DNA of 64,000 nucleotides, taken from contig CAYJQC010000007.1 of the NCBI GenBank assembly GCA_964372215.1, positions 102,831-166,830 of the forward strand, in the 5' to 3' direction. Positions 9,119-15,359 of the stretch are shown piece by piece. This DNA comes from DAIMFL01 sp964372215 (lineage in GTDB: Bacteria; Pseudomonadota; Alphaproteobacteria; Dongiales; Dongiaceae). Within the stretch, counting starts at the first letter, position 1; every line of letters begins with the position of its first letter. Under the pieces are notes generated by a model. It did not search any database and was not told the origin of the DNA. It saw only the letters and a list, made by a program, of their open reading frames with translations. The position numbers were made by a program, and so were the translations under genes.

Positions 9119-9157
9119 ATTACGTAATAAACGTATATCATGCGTTAATTGCGTAAT
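9119..9157 (+). promoter_or_regulatory. Double ATTACGTAAT/ATTGCGTAAT box upstream of gene 9169
   Basis: The perfect ten-base palindrome ATTACGTAAT (9119-9128) is followed 19 bases later by the near copy ATTGCGTAAT (9148-9157), which directly precedes the ribosome-binding site GAGGAG. The segment is strikingly AT-rich for this genome. The same ATTACGTAAT occurs once, in the same place relative to the start codon, before the paralogue at 11451. It may be a promoter/operator pair; no binding protein is identified. Confidence 0.55.
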
Positions 9158-9168
9158 GAGGAGTCCGC

Positions 9169-10089
9169 ATGTCAAACCCCTTCGACTCACCGCCACGAGG
9201 CAGCCTGAACTGGGGCGCCGACCGTATTCGCCGCCTCCTCGACCGCGAGGAAGAGGAGCGTAGAACATTCAACTCGGACGAACTCGATCGGCTCGGAAAC
9301 GAGCACGCTGTAGAGCGCTGGCCCGGCGCCCGACGGTCGATGCCTAACGACAACTACGGATGGTTCAATCTCGCGGCCGACGTGGCCGCACGCAAACCCA
9401 TCGAATACGAAAAGTACGTTGCGGCTCGGGCTGCGTTGTCGGAATCGGTCGGCTCTCAAATGCCGGGTAGAGAGGCGGGGCCGGCGGATGCCTATCGCCA
9501 CATCCTTTGGGCAGCCGAGATGACTCGGCGTTTTGGCGAGGCGCGCGCCCGCGAGATGCTCGACCTTCACGAGCGAGAAGGCGACATCCGGGGCCAACAG
9601 GCCGACGACAACGCCATGGACATCAGCAACAACGACATCGGCGTCCAGATCGGAATCGGCACTCGCACCTATGAAGACGTGATCAGCGCTGCCCGGAAAG
9701 TGATCAGCGGAAGTGCGGCCGACGGCCTGGGCACGTGGAAGCCCAACTATGATCCGAACTCGACGATGGCACCGCACGCAGCACAATGGCTTCCAGAGGA
9801 ACGTTGGGCGATCAATCCGACGGAAAACGCGCCGCCCCGCTCCCGTGTCCGCTACCCGCCGGAACCTCCTCGCAGACTCGAAACATCGGAAACGAACTGG
9901 TATGCGAATCCCGCTCATCCCACCGGCCCGGACTGGGAAGAAGGATACGTGCCTGACACGTACACCTACCCGTATGGAGATACGCAGCATGCGACAGGCC
10001 CGCGCGACCCCGCGATGCTGCGAGCGCGCGACGCCTACCAGTTTCTGGTGGATCACCCCTGGCTAGTCCGGCTCAAAGCCAGGCAATAG
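9169..10089 (+). CDS. Soluble protein of unknown function, module copy 1 (possible effector)
   Basis: The protein has 306 residues, no signal peptide and no membrane helix. Three parts can be seen by comparison with its paralogue at 11451. First, an N-terminal segment of about 30 residues that is nearly identical in both (PRGSLNWGADRIRRLLDRE). Second, a divergent linker. Third, a conserved core (about 80-235) with 'GPADAYRHILWA', 'MTRRFG', 'LHE', 'NAMDISNNDIGVQIGIG' and 'STMAPHAAQWLPE'. The D-A-x-R-H...W...F-G...H-E...M-D-x-x-N-N-x-x-G layout recalls uncharacterised domains seen in phage proteins and polymorphic toxins (perhaps the DUF6973 group), but I cannot confirm this. A convergent membrane-protein gene follows 46 bp later. 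Good AGGAG site. Base composition is less GC-rich than neighbours. Confidence 0.8.
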   Translation: MSNPFDSPPRGSLNWGADRIRRLLDREEEERRTFNSDELDRLGNEHAVERWPGARRSMPNDNYGWFNLAADVAARKPIEYEKYVAARAALSESVGSQMPGREAGPADAYRHILWAAEMTRRFGEARAREMLDLHEREGDIRGQQADDNAMDISNNDIGVQIGIGTRTYEDVISAARKVISGSAADGLGTWKPNYDPNSTMAPHAAQWLPEERWAINPTENAPPRSRVRYPPEPPRRLETSETNWYANPAHPTGPDWEEGYVPDTYTYPYGDTQHATGPRDPAMLRARDAYQFLVDHPWLVRLKARQ

Positions 10090-10135
10090 TCATCGCCCAC
10101 GAGCGAGTTCACTCGAGACTATCGCGCCCGCCCAA

Positions 10136-10786
10136 TCAACGTTCGGTCGCGTGGTTCCGCAAGATGTTCATGACAGTCCGCGTCGGCAGGTACACAGCCA
10201 GTGCTGAATACGCGAGGGCGGGCACGGCCGTCGCTCCTAGAAACTCCAATACCCCATGAAAAAAGTAGTAGTTCTCGAGTTCAGTCCCCAGGAAATTGAC
10301 GCTGCTCGCCCCTGAGACCAGGTGGACCAGCGCGATCAGTCCAGCTGTCGCGAGACCAAGGACAAAGGCGAGAAACAGCAGCGCTTGACGCCACCGCCAT
10401 GCGCATCGCGCGCGACCGATGCCGAAAAGACCGGCGCTACCCAGCACCGCGAGTACGACCCCGGCAGATACAGTGAGCCAGATCGGAAATCCTGCGAACA
10501 TCCCGACCTTGCCGGCTGGGAACGGCATAAACGGCACGAGGAACTTCTCGAACACACCGTGGTTGGCCTCATAGCCCCGGCCACGGACCCAAGCGTCCTG
10601 TGTCCGATAGGCAAAGAGAAATGCCACGCTCGCGAACTGCGAATAAGCAACGAAGATGGCAAGCCACTTGGAGCCTCTGCGCAGCCCCGTGGTCAGCAGG
10701 TAGTCACCCGGCCCCGGCGCGTCGCCGGTTCCATCCTGTGCTGCCGGCTCAGCATCTGAAGCGTCCGTCGTGGGGCCTAGCGGCAC
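10136..10786 (-). CDS. Four-helix membrane protein, module copy 1
   Basis: This 216-residue inner-membrane protein has a hydrophilic N-terminal tail of about 35 residues and four hydrophobic segments (about 38-58, 95-118, 127-150 and 178-198). A strongly conserved loop after helix 1, 'YRTQDAWVRGRGYEANHG', is shared with its paralogue at 12459. The start is a GTG at 10786; no ATG occurs near the N terminus and GGGAGTGGAGA precedes it. It converges on the soluble protein gene 9169. The fixed pairing suggests the two act together, for example as a cytoplasmic protein with a membrane-bound partner or immunity protein. This is inference. Confidence 0.75.
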   Translation of the reverse strand: MPLGPTTDASDAEPAAQDGTGDAPGPGDYLLTTGLRRGSKWLAIFVAYSQFASVAFLFAYRTQDAWVRGRGYEANHGVFEKFLVPFMPFPAGKVGMFAGFPIWLTVSAGVVLAVLGSAGLFGIGRARCAWRWRQALLFLAFVLGLATAGLIALVHLVSGASSVNFLGTELENYYFFHGVLEFLGATAVPALAYSALAVYLPTRTVMNILRNHATER

Positions 10787-10873
10787 TCTCCACTCCCACC
10801 TTTAGCTGAACGAGGATGGAATCATGCTACCTTCAGTTGAAGGCAAAATTGCGGCAGTTTGTGGGCGTTAAGC

Positions 10874-10978
10874 GTGCCTTTGGGCGATCACACTGCCGAC
10901 CCGGCGCTGCACGCCCTGATCGCCAAAGAACTTGGAATCGACCCGGACATCGCCAATGACATCATCGGACTCAATTAG
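10874..10978 (+). CDS. Possible 34-residue ORF in the module spacer
   Basis: A GTG-started frame (MPLGDHTADPALHALIAKEL...) ends with TAG overlapping the stop of the convergent 68-residue gene by three bases. The predicted peptide is helix-forming and acidic. It may be a genuine small protein or the degraded C-terminal end of a larger one. No good ribosome-binding site is visible. It has no counterpart in the second module. Confidence 0.25.
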   Translation: MPLGDHTADPALHALIAKELGIDPDIANDIIGLN

Positions 10979-11181
10979 AGGGTAAGGATCTCGCCTTCGC
11001 CCGGCCGCAAGTCATAGGGCACGCCGAGCTGGTCGGCGCCCTCCCGATGCGTACCCTCCGCCGCGTCCCACACGTATACATCGCCGTTGCGCGGATCGGT
11101 GATCCGGCGCGCCGCCCGTTCCTGCGACGCCGTGATGATGCCGGCGATCTGCTCCGGCGTCGGGTTCTTGAGGACGTTCAT
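10975..11181 (-). CDS. Small soluble protein in the module spacer
   Basis: This 68-residue protein contains 'NPTPEQIAGIITASQERAAR' followed by 'ITDPRNGDVYVWDAAEGTH' and ends in 'DLRPGEGEILTL'. The D-P-x-(N/T)-G-D-V-Y-V-W-D-A...T-H pattern resembles short segments I associate with phage-borne polyvalent proteins, but the family is not certain. The ATG at 11181 is preferred over the one at 11190, because AAAGGA sits eight bases before 11181 and would be too close to 11190. It lies in the 0.36-kb spacer between the two module copies and is not duplicated. Confidence 0.55.
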   Translation of the reverse strand: MNVLKNPTPEQIAGIITASQERAARRITDPRNGDVYVWDAAEGTHREGADQLGVPYDLRPGEGEILTL

Positions 11182-11228
11182 TGCCGTCATCCTTTCTGGC
11201 GGTCAAAGCGTTCCATGGATCGACCAAT

Positions 11229-11334
11229 CATGCCTGAACGACGCGCGCGCCCATCCAAGCTCAACGCCCGCATCTCACGCGTACCCATCGGTGTCTGCCC
11301 CGCCACCGAATTTGTCATGCCGACGATGAAGTAG
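11229..11334 (+). pseudogene. Duplicated 3' end of mmsA
   Basis: The last nine codons (EFVMPTMK and stop) match mmsA exactly at protein level. Preceding codons align as 'KLNARISRVPIGVCPATEF' against 'KLKTVTSRWPTGIRAGAEF'. The copy has no start or catalytic region and is followed, exactly as in mmsA, by TCATACGGGCTTCTGAAGGA and a hairpin terminator. It is a non-coding relic of the tandem duplication, or of integration at the mmsA 3' end. Confidence 0.8.
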
Positions 11335-11363
11335 TGGCGGACCGTCATACGGGCTTCTGAAGG

Positions 11364-11397
11364 AGCCCTCTCCCGCGACAGCGGGAGGGGGCTTTTG
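11364..11397 (+). terminator. Intrinsic terminator in duplicated mmsA 3' region
   Basis: GCCCTCTCCCGC and GCGGGAGGGGGC form the stem, ACA is part of the loop, and TTTT follows. It is the counterpart of 9049-9088. It would insulate gene 11451 from upstream transcription. Confidence 0.8.
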
Positions 11398-11428
11398 TGT
11401 GGCGGATGGAGCAGGCCGCGGGTCGACA

Positions 11429-11438
11429 ATTACGTAAT
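11429..11438 (+). promoter_or_regulatory. ATTACGTAAT box upstream of gene 11451
   Basis: The perfect ten-base palindrome is preceded by TCGAC, as in the first module, and followed two bases later by the ribosome-binding site GGAG. Only one box is present here against two in copy 1. Conservation between strongly diverged copies suggests function. Confidence 0.5.
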
Positions 11439-11450
11439 CAGGAGTCCGCC

Positions 11451-12428
11451 ATGACAAGCCCCTTCAACCCATCACCGCGCGGCAGCCTTAACTGGGGTGC
11501 CGACCGCATCCGCCGCCTGCTCGATCGCGAAGAGCAGGAGCGCGGGGCCCAGCTTCTCTCCGCCGGGCCCGAATTCTCATCCTCTGGTCGAAATCGCGGC
11601 CAACGCTCACCTGCGTCGCAATCGGACGGCATGGCCCTGGGCGCTCGGCAGTTCCACAAACCGGTCGTTCCGAACGACCCGATGCCGGCCAGCCGTGTCT
11701 GGGAACCACAAGTTCTTGCACAAGCGGAAAAGCACGTTCGCGCCAACACTCCCGAGGCAACGGATCAAGGCACGGAAGTGCGCGCCGAAGCACCCGAGTA
11801 TTTCGAAGACTACGTGGCTGCCCGGGCTGCAATATCGGAGATGGTCGGCTCGCAACTTCCAGGCCGGGAGTCCGGCCCCGCGGACGCCTATCGCCACATC
11901 CTGTGGGCGGGAGAACTGACCCGGCGATTCGGCGAGGACTATGCCCGCCAACTGCTCGGCCTTCACGAGTTCGAAGGCAATGTGTGGGGCCAGTCCGACG
12001 AAAACAATGCCATGGATACCAGCAACAATGAAATCGGTATCCAGGTTGGCATAGGCGCTCGGACATATGACGACGTGGTCAGCGCTGCCAGGAAAGTGAT
12101 CGGCGGAAGCGCCGCCAACGGTCTAGGCGATTGGGAGCCTGACTACGATCCGACCTCGACGATGGCGCCGCACGCGGCGCAATGGCTGCCCGAACCGCAA
12201 TGGAAGAACAACCCGAGCTTCGAGGTGCCTCGTCGCTATCCTTTCCCACCAGTACGACCGCAAGAGATGCCTACACACCTGACGAACTGGTACTCGAACG
12301 TGCTGCAACCCGCCGGGCCCGATTGGAGCGACGGCTACGTCCCCGACGGCTATGCCTATGCTTACGGCAGCCCTCAGCACGCTACCCGCAATTGGCCGCT
12401 GTGGTGGTGGTTGACTGGGCCTCGCTGA
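11451..12428 (+). CDS. Soluble protein of unknown function, module copy 2 (possible effector)
   Basis: This 325-residue paralogue of 9169-10089 has no signal peptide or membrane helix. The N-terminal block (PRGSLNWGADRIRRLLDREE) and the core motifs are conserved ('GPADAYRHILWAGELTRRFG', 'LHEFEG', 'NAMDTSNNEIGIQVGIG', 'STMAPHAAQWLPE'). The linker (about residues 30-115) is longer and unrelated to that of copy 1, and the C-terminal end differs (aromatic WPLWWWLTG). The start is ATG 11451 with GGAG at the correct distance; a frame extension to 11397 lies in the terminator/box region and is not credible. A convergent membrane-protein gene follows 30 bp downstream. Confidence 0.8.
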   Translation: MTSPFNPSPRGSLNWGADRIRRLLDREEQERGAQLLSAGPEFSSSGRNRGQRSPASQSDGMALGARQFHKPVVPNDPMPASRVWEPQVLAQAEKHVRANTPEATDQGTEVRAEAPEYFEDYVAARAAISEMVGSQLPGRESGPADAYRHILWAGELTRRFGEDYARQLLGLHEFEGNVWGQSDENNAMDTSNNEIGIQVGIGARTYDDVVSAARKVIGGSAANGLGDWEPDYDPTSTMAPHAAQWLPEPQWKNNPSFEVPRRYPFPPVRPQEMPTHLTNWYSNVLQPAGPDWSDGYVPDGYAYAYGSPQHATRNWPLWWWLTGPR

Positions 12429-12458
12429 TTGCCGGCAACTCGATAGACGGACCGAGCT

Positions 12459-13070
12459 TCAAGAGCTTCGGTCCCGCCATGCGAGAATCCGCGCGCTGGT
12501 CGCTGCGCCGAACATGATCAGGATCAGGACGGAACAGGCGACGGCGGGAAGGACCGTGGCTCCGAAGAACTCCGTTTTGCCGTGCAGGAAGTACAAGTTG
12601 GTGATCTCGAAGCCGAACATGTTCAGCAGGCTGATGCCCTCAAAGAGATGGATTCTGTAGACGACTCCTGCAACGCCGATCCCTGCAACAGCCCCGAGCG
12701 TCAACAATATCCGCCCACCGCACCAATTGCGGCGGGCACGGCCCGCAGCGAAGAGGCCAGCGCTGCCGAGTATTGCAAGCGCGGCACCGATCGAGACTGT
12801 CAGCCAAGCGGGGTAGCGCAGGTACCCAATGTCCCCGCCTTCGAGCCAGATCGATTGAACGAGGAACTTGTCCATGAAGCCGCGATTGGTCACGTATCCC
12901 CGTCCGGGCACCCACGCATCCTGAGCGCGGTACATGAACAAGAACACGACGCTGACGAACTGCGAATAGGCCACGAGCATGCCAGCGCAGAGGCAGAGAT
13001 ATCGAATCACCCGGGGAAGCACGTAATCCTGCCTGACCGGCTGACCGCCGTTTGCCGAGACTGTCGACAT
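12459..13070 (-). CDS. Four-helix membrane protein, module copy 2
   Basis: This 203-residue paralogue of 10136-10786 has four hydrophobic segments and the same post-helix-1 loop ('YRAQDAWVPGRGYVTNRG'), followed by 'YPAWLTVSIG' and 'ILGSAGLFAAGRAR'. The family conserves A-Y-S-Q-F in helix 1 and 'F-L-H-G...E-F-F-G-A-T' before helix 4. The ATG at 13070 fits the paralogue's N terminus; a longer frame upstream is an artefact of GC bias. Its convergent placement beside the soluble protein is the same as in copy 1, so the pair was duplicated and kept together. Confidence 0.75.
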   Translation of the reverse strand: MSTVSANGGQPVRQDYVLPRVIRYLCLCAGMLVAYSQFVSVVFLFMYRAQDAWVPGRGYVTNRGFMDKFLVQSIWLEGGDIGYLRYPAWLTVSIGAALAILGSAGLFAAGRARRNWCGGRILLTLGAVAGIGVAGVVYRIHLFEGISLLNMFGFEITNLYFLHGKTEFFGATVLPAVACSVLILIMFGAATSARILAWRDRSS

Positions 13071-13209
13071 CTCGTTCCCCCACCGGATCGAATATGAATG
13101 GAGAAACACTACTCTCGGTTGAAGGCGAAAATGCGGCATCGCGCGGGCAAACTGGTGGCTCTTTGTCCGCTTGCGCTCTGGAACCGGCCCGTTCCCGCGC
13201 GCCGACCGC

Positions 13210-14682
13210 TCACTCCGCCGGCTGCTTCGCCGGCCCAGCCTGCCGGCCGCTGACGCTGGCCCCGGCATCGGCGGGGAGCGGCAGGAAGACGAGCGCCGAG
13301 GCGAGACTGATCAGCCCGACGATGACGAAGGCCGGCCAGAAATCGCCGGCCGACAAGGTCTCGCCGCCGCGCGCCGCCAGCGTGAAATGCAGGATGAGCG
13401 CGCCGAGCCCGACCCCGAAGCTCACCGAGAGCTGCTGCGCCGTGCTCGACAGGCTGGTCGCCGCGCTCATCCGCGTGTCGGATACGTCGGCATAGCCCAT
13501 GGTGTTGACGGCGGTGAACTGCAGCGAGCGAAAGAACCCGCCGACCAGCAGGATGCCGAGAATCAGCCAATGCGGCGTCGCCGGGGTGAACAGCCCGTTC
13601 GCCATCATGAACAGGGCGCAGATCGCCGCGTTGGCGATCAGCACGGTGCGAAAGCCGAACTGCCGCACAATGCGCCCGGCCAGGGTCTTCATGGCGATGG
13701 CGCCGATGGCACCCGACAGGGTCAGCAGGCCGGACTGGAACGGCGTCAGCCCGAAGCCGAGCTGCAGCATCAGCGGCAGCAGGAACGGCAGGGCGCCGAT
13801 GCCGATGCGGAACAGGAAGCCGCCGGCGATCGACACGCCGTAGGTCGGAATCCGCAGCAGTGTCAGGTCGAGGATCGGCCGCGCCACCCGCCCCATATGC
13901 CTGATGTAGAGGCCCAGCAGCGCCGCGCCCGCAGCCAGCAGCGCGATGACCGCCCCGTTCGGCAGCAGCCCGCGGCCGACATTCTCGAAGCCGAACACCA
14001 TCGCCGCCAGGCCGAGCCCCGCCAGGCTCCAGCCGAGCGCATCGAAGCGCGGCGTCCCGGGTTCGCGCACCTCGTCGATGAACAGGCTGACCAGGACGAA
14101 GCCGACCACCCCGATCGGCACGTTGACGAAGAAAATCCATTGCCAGGACCCGTAGGTCGCGATGAATCCGCCAATCGGCGGCCCGAACACCGGCCCCAGC
14201 AGCGCCGGCACGGTGAGGTAAGCCATCGCCGAGACCAGCTCGCGCTTCGACACCGAGCGCAGGATCACCAGCCGCCCGACCGGCACCATCATGGCGCCGC
14301 CCATGCCCTGGAGGATGCGGGCGCCGACCAGCTGGTACATCGACTGCGAGAGCCCGCACAGCACCGAGCCCAGGACGAACACCACGATCGCCGCGCGGAA
14401 GACGGTGCGGGCGCCGAAGCGGTCGGCCGCCCAGCCGCTCGCCGGTATGAACACCGCCAGGCTGAGCAGGTAGGAGGTGATGGCGAGGGAGAGATGCAGC
14501 GGGTTCTCGCCCATCGCGCGGGCGATCTCCGGCAGCGCCGTGGCGATCACGGTCGAGTCCAGGTTCTCCATGAACAGGGCGCAGGCGACGATCAGCGGCA
14601 CCAGCATCCGGCGCGGCACGCGCGGCGCGGCGGAACGGAGTTCGGCTCCCGGGCGATCAGGGCGCGGTGGACGGGCGGACAC
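13210..14682 (-). CDS. MFS drug/solute efflux transporter (DHA2/EmrB-QacA type)
   Basis: This 490-residue transporter has 14 predicted hydrophobic segments. It carries the DHA2 signature 'LFMENLDSTVIATALPEIA' in helix 1 and 'GWAADRFGARTVF' between helices 2 and 3, then 'VPALLGPVFGPPIGGF' (motif C) in helix 5. It would export small molecules by proton antiport; the substrate is unknown. The GTG at 14682 is taken as start because no ATG precedes helix 1 except one directly at its edge (14607). It closes the accessory region on its right side. Confidence 0.88.
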   Translation of the reverse strand: MSARPPRPDRPGAELRSAAPRVPRRMLVPLIVACALFMENLDSTVIATALPEIARAMGENPLHLSLAITSYLLSLAVFIPASGWAADRFGARTVFRAAIVVFVLGSVLCGLSQSMYQLVGARILQGMGGAMMVPVGRLVILRSVSKRELVSAMAYLTVPALLGPVFGPPIGGFIATYGSWQWIFFVNVPIGVVGFVLVSLFIDEVREPGTPRFDALGWSLAGLGLAAMVFGFENVGRGLLPNGAVIALLAAGAALLGLYIRHMGRVARPILDLTLLRIPTYGVSIAGGFLFRIGIGALPFLLPLMLQLGFGLTPFQSGLLTLSGAIGAIAMKTLAGRIVRQFGFRTVLIANAAICALFMMANGLFTPATPHWLILGILLVGGFFRSLQFTAVNTMGYADVSDTRMSAATSLSSTAQQLSVSFGVGLGALILHFTLAARGGETLSAGDFWPAFVIVGLISLASALVFLPLPADAGASVSGRQAGPAKQPAE

Positions 14683-14778
14683 GGCTGCCGAGGTTAGGCC
14701 CGGTCGAGACCCCGGGAAAGCGGCGATCGGGAGGCCGGGCCATGCGCGGACCGCAACCCTGGCCCCCGGCCGCCCGGC

Positions 14779-15312
14779 TCAGTCCCCCGCCAACAGGGCG
14801 ATCCACTGCCCGTCGGCGGTGATCATGAGCCGCCAGCCGACGTAGTAGCCGACCTCGGTGCCCTCGACATAGACATCCTCGATGTCGCCGCCGTTGAGCG
14901 CGCCGATGGCGGCGCGTTCGTCCCCGGTCAGGTCGCCATAGGGCAGGTCGGCCGCCGCCGGCCACGTGTAGTACACTTGGTCGTCGTCGGGCTCCACGGT
15001 GCAGCCGAGCGCCAGCAGCGCCTTGGCGGTCGCGCCGACCTCATAGCCTTCGTCGGCGAGCGACTGCCAAAAGACGCGGGTGTCCTCGCCGCCATAGTTC
15101 GAGGTGAAGTCCGGCGAGTCCGCCAGGGCCGCCAGGGCATCGACGCCGCCATCCGCCGCCGCCAGGATCGCGGCGCGGGTCTCGGCCACCGGCGCGGGCA
15201 GGGTGCCGCAGCGCTGCGCCCCCTCCTGCGCGCGGGCATTGCCGGGGGCCGCGCCGGCGATCATCAAACCCAGGGGAACCAGCGCAAGGAGGGTGGGAAG
15301 CCGCCGCTTCAT
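14779..15312 (-). CDS. Periplasmic protein of unknown function
   Basis: This 177-residue protein has a Sec signal peptide (MKRRLPTLLALVPLGLMIAG, cleavage after AxA near residue 28). The acidic mature domain contains two Cys, one soon after the signal and one in 'LLALGCTVEPDDDQVYY'. They could form a disulfide. I do not recognise a family. The ATG at 15312 starts the signal peptide exactly. The gene is divergent from the flavoenzyme gene that starts 48 bp away, so the two promoters must overlap. Confidence 0.7.
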   Translation of the reverse strand: MKRRLPTLLALVPLGLMIAGAAPGNARAQEGAQRCGTLPAPVAETRAAILAAADGGVDALAALADSPDFTSNYGGEDTRVFWQSLADEGYEVGATAKALLALGCTVEPDDDQVYYTWPAAADLPYGDLTGDERAAIGALNGGDIEDVYVEGTEVGYYVGWRLMITADGQWIALLAGD

Positions 15313-15359
15313 GGCTATAGTACCCGTCGACGAGCAAGGGGGAGGCCGCAACCGGCACC

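Larger units (their letters stand above)
8915..10865. repeat. First unit of a diverged tandem duplication
   Basis: This unit contains the 3' end of mmsA, an intrinsic terminator, a palindromic box, the soluble protein gene 9169-10089, the convergent membrane protein gene 10136-10786 and the leader upstream of that gene. Each part recurs in the same order at 11229-13155 with an offset near 2.3 kb. Boundaries are estimated by eye: the left edge from resemblance to the last codons of mmsA, the right edge from the shared GTTGAAGGC..AA segment. Confidence 0.75.
11229..13155. repeat. Second unit of the diverged tandem duplication
   Basis: This is the counterpart of 8915-10865: mmsA tail relic, terminator, ATTACGTAAT box, soluble protein gene 11451-12428, convergent membrane protein gene 12459-13070, and a leader with ACTCTCGGTTGAAGGCG. 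The copies have diverged greatly at DNA level, while gene order and key protein motifs are kept, so the duplication is old. Confidence 0.75.

Noticed and set aside
7158..9119. Long minus-strand frame across mmsA
   Set aside because: Antisense shadow of a clear aldehyde dehydrogenase with low-complexity His/Arg composition.
11047..11334. 95-codon plus-strand frame ending in the mmsA C terminus
   Set aside because: Only the last 35 codons resemble MmsA; the rest is antisense to the 68-residue gene. Treated as a duplicated gene end, not a gene.
8915..13155. Integrative element with integrase
   Set aside because: No integrase, recombinase, transposase or terminal inverted repeats are visible; only the mmsA-tail repeat supports it.
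13052..13495. Plus-strand ORF before the MFS gene
   Set aside because: Begins in the leader of the membrane-protein gene and then runs antisense to the MFS gene; no protein-like features.
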